A DNA stretch of 41,918 nt, from positions 1 to 41,918 of the forward strand of contig CAIMDB010000020.1 of NCBI GenBank assembly GCA_903839675.1. Direction: 5' to 3'. The notes under the pieces are model-generated. The model worked only from the letters and a program-made list of their open reading frames with translations, had not been told where the DNA came from and did no database searches. Position 1 is the stretch's first letter. Each line of letters starts with the position of its first letter. The position numbers and the translations under genes are program-made. This document shows positions 8,201 through 16,569 of this stretch, piece after piece. Source of the DNA: an uncultured Sphingomonadales bacterium. GTDB lineage: Bacteria > Pseudomonadota > Alphaproteobacteria > Sphingomonadales > Sphingomonadaceae.

Positions 8201-9660
8201 GCCTTGTTCCTTACCACAAAATCTTCGCGGAAGTGAGTGATTGCGGACAACACCGGATAAGGGGTGAAGCCGCCGAGCGCGCAGAGCGAGCCGAACTTCA
8301 TCGTGTCACACAGGTCTTCGATGAGGGCGAGATTGGCGTCCACATTCTCGCCAGCCAGAACACGGTCGAGTGTTTCGGTGCCGCGCGTTGAACCAAGGCG
8401 GCACGGGGTGCATTTGCCGCAGCTTTCGGCTGCACAGAATTCCATTGCAAACCGGGCTTGGCTCGCCATGTCGACGGTTTCGTCGAACACAACAAGGCCG
8501 CCATGGCCAATCAGGCCGTCGACCCCGGTAAAGGCCTCATAGTCGAACGGTGTGTCGAACTGGCTGGGCGGATGATAGGCGCCCAATGGCCCGCCCACCT
8601 GCACGCAGCGCACAGGGCGGCCGCTTCCAGATCCACCACCGATGTCATTCACCAGTTCACCAAGCGTGATGCCAAAGGCTGTTTCAAACAGCCCGCCATA
8701 TTTCACATTGCCGGCGATCTGGATCGGCATCGTCCCGCGGGATCGGCCCATGCCGTAAGCGGCATAAGCCTCTGCGCCATTGGCCAACACCCATGGAGCG
8801 GTCGCCAGCGTCAGGACATTGTTGACGACGGTCGGCTTGCCGAACAGGCCTTCGAGGGCGGGCAGGGGCGGCTTTGCCCGCACTTCGCCGCGCTTTCCTT
8901 CCAGCGAGTTGAGGAGCGAGGTTTCCTCGCCGCAGACATAGGCGCCTGCGCCAACGCGAATTTCAACGTCAAACGGTGCAATGAGATGCGCGCAGGCTTT
9001 GACGGCCGCTTCCATCTTGGCGATGGCGTGCGGATATTCGGAGCGGATATAGACATAGCCCTTGGACGCTCCGACGGCGTGGCCCGCAATAGCCATGCCT
9101 TCGATCAGCACATAGGGGTCACCCTCCATGACCATGCGGTCCGCAAAGGTGCCACTGTCGCCCTCATCGGCATTGCAGACGATGTACTTCTGGTCGGCCT
9201 GAGCACCAGCGACCGTGCGCCACTTGATGCCCGCTGGAAAACCAGCGCCGCCGCGTCCGCGAAGGCCCGACGTGATCAGCGCTTCGATGGTTGCCGACGG
9301 ACCAATTTCACGCGCCTTGGCAAGGCCTTGCCAGCCGCCTGTCGCGTAATAATCGTCGAGATCCAGCGGACGGGTTTTGCCGGCGCGGGCAAAGGTTAGG
9401 CGCTGCTGTCGGGCAATGAAGGGGTGCGCGGCGACAGGCCCGATGCACAGCGCATCGGCCACGCCTGCAAGAATGTCGGATACGTCCGCAGGGGTTGCCG
9501 GACCAAAGCCGATGCCGTTGATTTCAACCAGCGGCTCCAGCCAGTGCATGCCCCAAGAGGAGACGCGCTCCACGTCGGACCCGGCATCTGAGAAAGCCTT
9601 GGCAACAGCATCGGCGCCGCAAGCGATGGCCAGCGCGTCGTCGGAAATACGAACCTTCAT
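8197..9660 (-). CDS. fdsB: NAD-dependent formate dehydrogenase, beta subunit FdsB
   Basis: 487 aa, homologous to NuoF. It carries FMN, the NAD site and one [4Fe-4S] cluster and reduces NAD+ with electrons from FdsA. An N-terminal thioredoxin-like region of about 100 residues precedes the glycine-rich nucleotide-binding motif GLRGRGGAGFPAGIKW. CNADEGDSGTFADR and ICGEETSLLNSLEGKRG-like segments follow (here VCGEETSLLNSLEGKRG). The C-terminal cluster motif is ESCGKCTPCRLGSTRG with the fourth Cys at SLCALGGF. ATG 9660 overlaps the fdsG stop and its own stop overlaps the fdsA ATG, both by ATGA. Confidence 0.95.
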   Translation of the reverse strand: MKVRISDDALAIACGADAVAKAFSDAGSDVERVSSWGMHWLEPLVEINGIGFGPATPADVSDILAGVADALCIGPVAAHPFIARQQRLTFARAGKTRPLDLDDYYATGGWQGLAKAREIGPSATIEALITSGLRGRGGAGFPAGIKWRTVAGAQADQKYIVCNADEGDSGTFADRMVMEGDPYVLIEGMAIAGHAVGASKGYVYIRSEYPHAIAKMEAAVKACAHLIAPFDVEIRVGAGAYVCGEETSLLNSLEGKRGEVRAKPPLPALEGLFGKPTVVNNVLTLATAPWVLANGAEAYAAYGMGRSRGTMPIQIAGNVKYGGLFETAFGITLGELVNDIGGGSGSGRPVRCVQVGGPLGAYHPPSQFDTPFDYEAFTGVDGLIGHGGLVVFDETVDMASQARFAMEFCAAESCGKCTPCRLGSTRGTETLDRVLAGENVDANLALIEDLCDTMKFGSLCALGGFTPYPVLSAITHFREDFVVRNKA

Positions 9661-10064
9661 AGGGATTTAACCAGCGCTTCCAGCTTTGCGGTGTCAAGTC
9701 GGGCATAGACGTCCGTACCGACCATCGCGGCAGGGCCGACAGAGCACAGGCCCAGGCAATAGACGGTTTCGACTTTGACGGCGGGGTTTGGCGTCATGGC
9801 GGTCACCAAAGCCTCGACACCGCGCGCCTGACAGGCTTCTGCCCGACACAGTTTGATAACCGGTCGTGGCTCCGGCGTGGACCGGTAGTCGTGATAGAAA
9901 CTGACCACACCATGCACTTCTGCACGGGTCAGATTGAGATCATGCGCGATGTCGCGAATGGCGTCCTCGCTGACATGGCCGAACTCCGCCTGCACATCGT
10001 GCAGGATGGGGAGCAGCGGCCCCTCACGCCCCTTATGGCGGGCAAGGATGTCAGCGAGGCTCAT
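9657..10064 (-). CDS. fdsG: NAD-dependent formate dehydrogenase, gamma subunit FdsG
   Basis: 135 aa, homologous to NuoE: a thioredoxin-fold [2Fe-2S] subunit that pairs with FdsB. The cluster Cys residues are visible in LCRAEACQARG and VYCLGLCSVGPAA. The helical N-terminal part (ADILARHKGREGPLLPILHDVQ...HGVVSFYHDY) is typical. The start codon lies only 5 nt after the stop of the upstream VOC gene, and its ribosome site (GGAAG) is inside that gene's last codons, so fdsG expression depends on the VOC transcript. Confidence 0.94.
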   Translation of the reverse strand: MSLADILARHKGREGPLLPILHDVQAEFGHVSEDAIRDIAHDLNLTRAEVHGVVSFYHDYRSTPEPRPVIKLCRAEACQARGVEALVTAMTPNPAVKVETVYCLGLCSVGPAAMVGTDVYARLDTAKLEALVKSL

Positions 10065-10069
10065 TTGGA

Positions 10070-10450
10070 TTAGGCTTCCGGTGCTGCGAAGGCGCAGATC
10101 TTGTTGCCAACGGGGTCGCGCAGATAAGCCCCATAGGGGTTGCCTGGCGCGCCCGCGCGGTGGCCGGGGGCGCCTTCATCGGTGCCACCATTGGCGATGC
10201 CGCCTGCATGGAACGCATCGACAGCTGCCTTGTCTGCGGCCTGAAAGCCGAGGGTGCCGCCGTTGGAATGGGTCGCGGGCGCGCCATCAGCGGGCGTCAT
10301 GACGAGGAGCTTGCCGGTTGGCGTGGCATAAACGCAGGTGCGCTCATTGACTTGGCCGATGCTGGCGACACCGAGCGCGCCGAGGGCTGCATCATAAAAT
10401 TTCTTTGAAGTCTCAAGGTCTTGAGCAGAAACGCAGATATGCGTGAACAT
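10070..10450 (-). CDS. VOC-superfamily protein, first gene of the fds operon
   Basis: 126 aa. A vicinal-oxygen-chelate (glyoxalase/dioxygenase fold) protein: MFTHICVSAQDLETSKKFYDAALGALG at the start and YLRDPVGNKICAF near the end. It is a clear paralogue of the next upstream gene (10513-10890), so the pair looks like a tandem duplication. The usual metal-ligand Glu after DPxGNxI is Cys here, so a glyoxalase I activity should not be assumed. The gene ends 5 nt before fdsG. Its tight link to formate dehydrogenase and proximity to frmA suggest a role in glutathione-dependent formaldehyde/formate metabolism, but the reaction is unknown. Confidence 0.88.
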   Translation of the reverse strand: MFTHICVSAQDLETSKKFYDAALGALGVASIGQVNERTCVYATPTGKLLVMTPADGAPATHSNGGTLGFQAADKAAVDAFHAGGIANGGTDEGAPGHRAGAPGNPYGAYLRDPVGNKICAFAAPEA

Positions 10451-10483
10451 CTAATATTTCCAATCGGTCTGGGGAGGGAGGGA

Positions 10484-10508
10484 GACAGGGGGCACGAGGC
10501 CCCCTGTC
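10484..10508 (-). terminator. Strong stem-loop between the two VOC genes
   Basis: GACAGGGGGC (10484-10493) and GCCCCCTGTC (10499-10508) form a perfect 10-bp GC-rich stem with a 5-nt loop. It begins 5 nt beyond the stop codon of VOC gene 10513-10890 on the - strand. The bases after the stem in the transcript are C-rich, not T-rich, so it may act as an mRNA-stabilising or attenuating hairpin that separates frmA-VOC expression from VOC-fds expression. Confidence 0.6.
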
Positions 10509-10512
10509 AAAA

Positions 10513-10890
10513 TTACATGCGCTTCAGGGCGCAGATCTTGTTGCCCGAAGGATCGCGCAGATAGGCGAGATACATCTTGCCCATATCGCCTTCACGGATA
10601 CCGGGAGCATCTTCGCACGGCGTACCGCCATTGGCAGCGCCTGCGGCGTGCCAAGCATCACCCTGTTCAGGCGACGCGACGTTGAAGCCGATCGTGCCGC
10701 CATTTGCCGCACAAGCAGGTTCACCGTTGATCGGCGTGCTGATGGCGAAAATGCCGGTGTCGGTCATGTAGAAGACACGACCCTTATCGTCCTGATGGCC
10801 AGGGCCGATGCCGAGGGCGCCAAGTGCTGCGTCATAGAACTTCTTCGACGCTGCGAGATCGGTTGCGCCAAGCATGATGTGACTGAACAT
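10513..10890 (-). CDS. VOC-superfamily protein downstream of frmA
   Basis: 125 aa. ATG 10890 has an excellent AAGGAGAG ribosome site (about 6 nt upstream). The fold signature is MFSHIMLGATDLAASKKFYDAALGALG, with NGGTIGFNVASPEQ in the middle and YLAYLRDPSGNKICALKRM at the end. It shares its whole layout with the downstream VOC gene (10070-10450), including Cys in the position of the usual metal-ligand Glu (NKIC). It lies 31 nt after frmA on the same strand, so co-transcription is likely. Function is unknown; context suggests formaldehyde or glutathione-conjugate metabolism. Confidence 0.88.
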   Translation of the reverse strand: MFSHIMLGATDLAASKKFYDAALGALGIGPGHQDDKGRVFYMTDTGIFAISTPINGEPACAANGGTIGFNVASPEQGDAWHAAGAANGGTPCEDAPGIREGDMGKMYLAYLRDPSGNKICALKRM

Positions 10891-10921
10891 TGCTTCTCTC
10901 CTTTAAATTTGATTCGCGGAC

Positions 10922-12034
<1,113 letters not shown>

Positions 12035-12165
12035 GTTCGACTCTCCTCTAACGGGTCTAAAAAATGCTCCCTAGCCGCGCAAAAGCGGGCCGTCCAACAC
12101 CGTTCTAATTTATGTATGCGGCACTTCCAAAAACGCATCGCGGCGTCAACTGTGGGTTGCTGGGG
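12035..12165 (-). promoter_or_regulatory. Probable frmA promoter region
   Basis: This 131-nt gap separates frmA from the upstream alpha/beta hydrolase gene on the same strand. It contains a possible -35/-10 pair reading toward frmA (TTGGAA at 12130-12125, TAGAAC at 12107-12102, 17-nt spacer) and a small CCGC/GCGG hairpin near 12075-12088. This suggests frmA can be expressed independently of the genes upstream. No clear FrmR-like operator was recognised. Confidence 0.35.
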
Positions 12166-13101
12166 CTATCGTCCGGCGCGGGCCAAAAAGCTGAGATGCG
12201 CATCAGCAAAAGCCTTCGGGTCTTCGATCATCGGAACGTGTGCCAGATGGTCAAAAACCACGGATTCGCTGCCTTCTATGCGTGCTTCCAAGACGTCGAC
12301 CGCACTGACGTCGATCAAACGGTCATGCTTGCCCCAGATAATAAGTGTCGGACATTTCACTTCGTGCAAGCGGTCGTTGACCGGGTTTTCGAGCGAATCC
12401 TGCGCGATTGCCAAGAAGATCTTATCGAGGAGCGCTTCGCGTCCCTTTGCTTCGTTGAACATGACCTTCTTGAACTGGCCGGGGATCGGCCGGGGCTTAT
12501 GCGCCACAAAGGCCATGAGTTGATCTATGTCGGCCGGCTTGCGCACGACCAGCGGGTTCTGGCCTTCCGTCACAAGCTTCTGCAACTCGCTCTCATTGGC
12601 GCCGGTTACGCCCGCATTGTTCACTAGGGTCAGCGTGGTGAGCCGATGGCCATGGTCAAGCGCGGCTTGGAGCGCGATGAAGCCACCCATGCTGTTACCC
12701 GCGACGTGGCACTTTTCGATGCCCATTGCGTCCAGGAACTGGATCAGGCGGCCCGTCTGTGCCGCAATTGAATAGTCCCTCTCCGCGGAAACATCACTCT
12801 CGCCAAAGCCGGGTAGGTCAGGTGAGATCATCCGATATTTGTCGGTAAAGTGGTGGGCTGCGAACGACCAACTGTCTTTGTCCGCGCCGAAGCCGTGCAC
12901 AAAGACGATGATCTCTCCATCCGCAGGGCCACCTTCCAGATATGGCCATGCCGCACCATCCACTCGCACGCTCTTTTGCACCAGCCTGCCTTTGCGGCGC
13001 ATCGCCTTTTGGAATTGGCGGTACAGGATGGCAGGGGACACAACATAAAGCAGCACGGGAAGGGCAATGAGAATTGCCGCGGTGATGAGAAGATAGTTCA
13101 T
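12166..13101 (-). CDS. Membrane-anchored alpha/beta hydrolase (lipase/ABHD6-like)
   Basis: 311 aa. An N-terminal hydrophobic helix (residues 3-21) probably anchors the protein in the inner membrane. The hydrolase fold follows: oxyanion HGFG at 69-72, nucleophile elbow GNSMGG with S137, acid D260 (WGKHDRLID) and His H288 (HLAHVPMIED), a complete triad. The overall pattern resembles the monoacylglycerol lipase/ABHD6-type esterases. It lies 25 nt downstream of a second, unrelated-looking hydrolase gene on the same strand. Its place just before frmA raises the question of an S-formylglutathione thioesterase role, but it does not look like the EstD family and the membrane anchor argues for lipid substrates. 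Confidence 0.85.
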   Translation of the reverse strand: MNYLLITAAILIALPVLLYVVSPAILYRQFQKAMRRKGRLVQKSVRVDGAAWPYLEGGPADGEIIVFVHGFGADKDSWSFAAHHFTDKYRMISPDLPGFGESDVSAERDYSIAAQTGRLIQFLDAMGIEKCHVAGNSMGGFIALQAALDHGHRLTTLTLVNNAGVTGANESELQKLVTEGQNPLVVRKPADIDQLMAFVAHKPRPIPGQFKKVMFNEAKGREALLDKIFLAIAQDSLENPVNDRLHEVKCPTLIIWGKHDRLIDVSAVDVLEARIEGSESVVFDHLAHVPMIEDPKAFADAHLSFLARAGR

Positions 13102-13126
13102 AATTTCAGTAGGTTCCGTCTTAATC

Positions 13127-14002
13127 TTAATTCAGGTGCTCAGCGATCCAGCCTGACACCAGATCCAAGACTTCATTGCGTTCGGGTTCATTGAAGACCT
13201 CATGATAGAGGCCCGGCAAATCTTGGAATGTCTTGTCGGTTGAAGCCAGCTTGCCGAACATCTCCCGAGCGCCAGCGGGTGAGGCGAGGCTGTCTTCGCT
13301 GCCATGGACGATGAGCAAGGGCAGGGTGATGCGCTTCGCATTGTCCTGCACCGTCGTCATCGCGTCGAGCATCTCGGCGGCCAGTCGCGCACTCATCTTC
13401 CCTGTATGGACCAAGGGGTCCGCCAGATAGGCCGCAACGACGGACGCGTCCCGGCTGACACCGTTTGAGTCCAACTGCAAGATCCCGGTTTGCGGCGCGA
13501 GGCGTGACAGCAACCGACCGATGATCCGCGTGGCCGCTGAGGGTGCCACGGCCGGTTTGACGGCAGGACCCGACAAAACGGCCCCGAGATAATCCTGTTG
13601 ATGGTCCAGCAAATGTGCGGTCGCGATGAGGCCGCCCATGCTGTGTCCAACAAGGATGCGCGGGAGGTCCGGATGCGCGCCCTTCACAAAGGATAGCAGC
13701 GCGTCCAGCCCATCGAGGAAAACGGAAAAGTCCGGCACAAACCCACGGATACCGTCGGAGCGGCCATGGCCCCAATGATCAATGGCAAAGACGGCAATCT
13801 GGTCCCGTCCAAAACGTTCGGCAACATGGTCGTAGCGGCCGAGGTGCTCTGCATAGCCGTGCGCGAGCAGGACGACAGCCCGCGGCGCATCCGGCATCCA
13901 GCTTTGATAAAACAGCTTGTCCCCAGCGGCACGAGACCCGGTGGTCAATGCCAATGTGCCGGACGAAATTTTCACGGCCTTCTCTCCCCCAATAGCCTGC
14001 AT
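13127..14002 (-). CDS. Alpha/beta hydrolase, monoacylglycerol lipase/lysophospholipase type
   Basis: 291 aa. The Hydrolase_4 (serine aminopeptidase S33-like) pattern is clear: LLAHGYAEHLGRYDHVAERF, DHWGHGRSDG (cap signature), GHSMGG nucleophile with S121, acid D237 (VHGSEDSLASP) and H267 (GLYHEVFNEPE). This matches bacterial monoglyceride lipases or lysophospholipase PldB-like enzymes. The ATG at 14002 has little upstream ribosome site; an in-frame GTG at 13975 is preceded by GGGGGAGAGAAGG and could be the true start, giving 282 aa. It sits between the CoA-lyase gene (47-nt gap) and another hydrolase (25-nt gap), all on one strand, consistent with a lipid or ester catabolic unit. Confidence 0.86.
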   Translation of the reverse strand: MQAIGGEKAVKISSGTLALTTGSRAAGDKLFYQSWMPDAPRAVVLLAHGYAEHLGRYDHVAERFGRDQIAVFAIDHWGHGRSDGIRGFVPDFSVFLDGLDALLSFVKGAHPDLPRILVGHSMGGLIATAHLLDHQQDYLGAVLSGPAVKPAVAPSAATRIIGRLLSRLAPQTGILQLDSNGVSRDASVVAAYLADPLVHTGKMSARLAAEMLDAMTTVQDNAKRITLPLLIVHGSEDSLASPAGAREMFGKLASTDKTFQDLPGLYHEVFNEPERNEVLDLVSGWIAEHLN

Positions 14003-14049
14003 TCAGGTCTATGCCGCAGACTATGCATGGTCAGGCTGCCGGTGTCGAC

Positions 14050-14952
14050 TCAACTGCGGACCGAATAGCTGTCTGCGAGTGCGAGGATGGACTGAGCCTG
14101 CTTCAAATGAGGAATGTCGACCATCTTTCCGTCTAGCCCGATGGTTCCCGCACCGGGGTTGGCGGCAAACGCTTCAACGATGCGCCGCGCCTGCGTGATC
14201 TCGTCCTGTGTCGGCAGATAGCTCTCGTTGATAATCGGCACTTGCGCGGGGTGGATTGCCAAGCGACTGCTGAACCCTTCGCTGCGTGATGCGCGGGAGG
14301 AGGCGCGAAGGCCATCTTCATCGCGGAAGTCCGCATGGAGTGTGTCGATGGCCTGCACACCAGCGGCATGTGCGGCCAGCAAAGTCAGGGATCGAGCCAT
14401 CCGATAGGTGAAGGACCATTCCCCGGTCGCGTCTCGGTTTGTGCTGGCGGCTACCGCTGTTGCGAGATCTTCAGCGCCCCATGTCATCCCGGCGAGGCGG
14501 GTTAGACCGGCGCTTGCAAAGTCCCCGAGATGGAATGGCGCAACCGCCGTCTCGGTCGCGACGGGTACAATGCGTGTCTGCCCTGCGGCAAGGTCATGCT
14601 GCGCCTCAAACGCATCAAGATAGTGGGACAGCGTCCGCACGCAGTTCGGAGTGTTCGTCTTCGGCTGCATGATGCCGTCGGGTTGCATCCCGATGATGGA
14701 TTTCAAATCTGCCAGTGTATCGGCGCTGTCGAGCGGATTGATACGGACCCACAATTGCGACGTGCGCGCGCCGGTTGGGCGGTCTGCAAGAAAGGCTGCC
14801 ACGAGGTCTCGGGCGGCGGGTTTCCGGTCGGCGGCGACAGAATCTTCGAGATCAAGGATCAGCGCGTCGGCACCGCAGCTGTCCGCCTTGGCGAGCTTCT
14901 TCGCACTGTCGCCGGGAATGAACAGCCAGGACCTTGGGGGGGCTTTGTGCAT
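14050..14952 (-). CDS. HpcH/HpaI-family CoA ester lyase (CitE/Mcl-like)
   Basis: 300 aa. A TIM-barrel lyase of the citrate lyase beta/malyl-CoA lyase group. Motifs are SWLFIPGDSAKKLAKA at the start, ILDLEDSVAADRK (metal-site acid), WVRINPLDS, IMQPKTNTP, ATETAVA, GMTWGAEDLATAV and AIHPAQVPIINESY. ATG 14952 is chosen with AGAGG 7 nt upstream; a TTG one codon earlier is less likely. Possible substrates include malyl-CoA, citramalyl-CoA or similar, which cleave to acetyl-CoA or propionyl-CoA plus glyoxylate or pyruvate; the sequence alone does not decide. No CitF/CitD citrate-lyase partners are adjacent, so a stand-alone enzyme is favoured. It is the first gene of the long - strand block. Confidence 0.85.
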   Translation of the reverse strand: MHKAPPRSWLFIPGDSAKKLAKADSCGADALILDLEDSVAADRKPAARDLVAAFLADRPTGARTSQLWVRINPLDSADTLADLKSIIGMQPDGIMQPKTNTPNCVRTLSHYLDAFEAQHDLAAGQTRIVPVATETAVAPFHLGDFASAGLTRLAGMTWGAEDLATAVAASTNRDATGEWSFTYRMARSLTLLAAHAAGVQAIDTLHADFRDEDGLRASSRASRSEGFSSRLAIHPAQVPIINESYLPTQDEITQARRIVEAFAANPGAGTIGLDGKMVDIPHLKQAQSILALADSYSVRS

Positions 14953-15134
14953 CAAATTGCCTCTTGCGCTTCACATTTCAAACGCTGTCTAAACGCCTGC
15001 CGCGAAAAGCCAACTGCCTGTCATGTGGCATGACCTTGTTGATCACGAAAGCAGCGCCCATTTGGCAATCTTGATGGCAATGGCTTGACCATCTTCAGGA
15101 ATGTTATATTTTATAACAAAATAGGAGATCTTCC
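14953..15134. promoter_or_regulatory. Divergent promoter region with two perfect palindromes
   Basis: This region separates the CoA-lyase gene (-) from the aldehyde dehydrogenase gene (+). GTCATG-TGG-CATGAC (15020-15034) is a perfect 6-bp inverted repeat. TGTTATA-TTT-TATAACA (15102-15118) is a perfect 7-bp inverted repeat lying 5 nt before the AGGAGA ribosome site of the dehydrogenase gene. A possible promoter is TTGACC (15085-15090) with a -10 such as TATTTT (15107-15112), inside the second palindrome, so a bound repressor would block it. Confidence 0.5.
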
Positions 15135-16532
15135 ATGAAGTTTGAGCGTATCAACCCGATCACCGGTGCCGTTGCCTCCAGCGCGCCTGCAATGCAGGCC
15201 TCGGACATTCCGGCCATTGCTGACAAAGCGGCCGCGGCATTCCCGATCTGGGCAGCCACAGGCCCGAATGCGCGCCGCGCCGTTTTGATGAAGGCGGCGG
15301 CCGCTCTTGAATCCAAGGCGGACGCCTTTGTGGAAGCGATGATGGCCGAAATCGGGGCGACCAAGGGGTGGGCGCTCTTCAACCTCGGCCTCGCCGCCTC
15401 CATTGTCCGCGAAGCGGCTGCCCTGACCACACAAATTTCGGGTGAAGTCATTCCGTCTGACAAACCGGGCTGTCTCGCCATGGCGCTGCGCGAGCCCGTG
15501 GGCGTCATCTTGGGCATCGCGCCATGGAATGCACCGATCATCTTGGGCGTGCGCGCCATTGCTGTCCCTCTGGCCTGTGGGAATGCCGTGATCCTCAAGG
15601 CGAGCGAGACGTGCCCACGCACACATGAAATCATTGTCGAAGCCTTTGCTGAAGCTGGTTTCCCTGAAGGTGTCGTCAATGTCGTCACCAACGCGCCTGC
15701 CGATGCGGGCGATGTGGTGGGCGCGCTCATCGACGCCCCTGCCGTCAAGCGGATCAACTTCACAGGGTCCACCGCCGTTGGCCGGATCATCGCCAAGCGT
15801 GCGGCGGAACATCTAAAGCCGTGCTTGCTGGAACTGGGCGGCAAGGCGCCGTTGATCGTGCTGGAGGATGCCGATTTGGATGAGGCCGTGAAGGCGGCTG
15901 CCTTTGGTGCCTTCATGAACCAGGGTCAGATTTGCATGTCGACCGAGCGGATTATCGTTGTTGAAGCGGTGGCCGACGCCTTTGCGGCCAAGTTTGCCGC
16001 CAAGGCCAAGAGCCTCGCCACCGGCGACCCGCGCGAGGGGACGACCCCACTTGGCGCTGTGGTGGATCGCAAGACGGTGGATCATGTCAACAGCCTCATC
16101 AACGACGCGACCGCAAAGGGTGCGACGGTCCTTTCGGGCGGCACGGCTGAGTCCGTGCTGATGCCTGCAACAGTTGTCGATGGCGTGACTTCCGCCATGA
16201 ATCTCTATCGCGATGAGAGCTTCGGCCCGATCGTTGCGATGATCCGCGCCAAGGATGAAGCTGACGCGATCCGCCTCGCCAATGACAGCGACTATGGCTT
16301 GTCCGCGTCCGTCTTCACCAAGGACACAGCGCGCGGCCTCGGCGTAGCGCGTCAAATTAAGTCGGGCATCTGCCATGTGAACGGACCGACCGTGCATGAC
16401 GAAGCGCAGATGCCCTTCGGTGGTGTCGGCGCGTCAGGCTATGGCCGCTTCGGTGGCAAGGCCGGGATCGACAGCTTCACAGAGCTGCGCTGGATCACGA
16501 TCGAAACCCAGCCGGGACACTTCCCGATCTGA
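15135..16532 (+). CDS. NAD(P)-dependent aldehyde dehydrogenase, vanillin/salicylaldehyde dehydrogenase-like
   Basis: 465 aa. All catalytic residues of the ALDH superfamily are present: N132 (PWNAPIILGVR), E233 (LELGGKAP) and the nucleophile C267 in NQGQICMSTER. That Cys context, together with a short N-terminus and the APWNAPIIL segment, is typical of aromatic aldehyde dehydrogenases such as vanillin and salicylaldehyde dehydrogenases. The exact substrate cannot be fixed from sequence. ATG 15135 follows AGGAGA (15123-15128). The gene stands alone on the + strand, divergent from the CoA-lyase gene and convergent with folD, with a perfect palindrome over its likely promoter. Confidence 0.9.
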   Translation: MKFERINPITGAVASSAPAMQASDIPAIADKAAAAFPIWAATGPNARRAVLMKAAAALESKADAFVEAMMAEIGATKGWALFNLGLAASIVREAAALTTQISGEVIPSDKPGCLAMALREPVGVILGIAPWNAPIILGVRAIAVPLACGNAVILKASETCPRTHEIIVEAFAEAGFPEGVVNVVTNAPADAGDVVGALIDAPAVKRINFTGSTAVGRIIAKRAAEHLKPCLLELGGKAPLIVLEDADLDEAVKAAAFGAFMNQGQICMSTERIIVVEAVADAFAAKFAAKAKSLATGDPREGTTPLGAVVDRKTVDHVNSLINDATAKGATVLSGGTAESVLMPATVVDGVTSAMNLYRDESFGPIVAMIRAKDEADAIRLANDSDYGLSASVFTKDTARGLGVARQIKSGICHVNGPTVHDEAQMPFGGVGASGYGRFGGKAGIDSFTELRWITIETQPGHFPI

Positions 16533-16542
16533 GCTTGGCGAC

Positions 16543-16569
16543 GCCCCTCAGGCTGCGGTGCTGAGGGGC
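16543..16569. terminator. Convergent hairpin between aldehyde dehydrogenase and folD
   Basis: GCCCCTCAG (16543-16551) pairs with CTGAGGGGC (16561-16569) around a 9-nt loop. The stem covers the last codons and stop of folD and lies 10 nt past the aldehyde dehydrogenase stop. It could serve as a bidirectional terminator, although no T-run is present on either side. Confidence 0.5.

Noticed and set aside
12166-13101. Alpha/beta hydrolase as the missing S-formylglutathione hydrolase
   Set aside because: It has a membrane anchor and a lipase-like motif set, not the EstD-type sequence; position alone is not enough.
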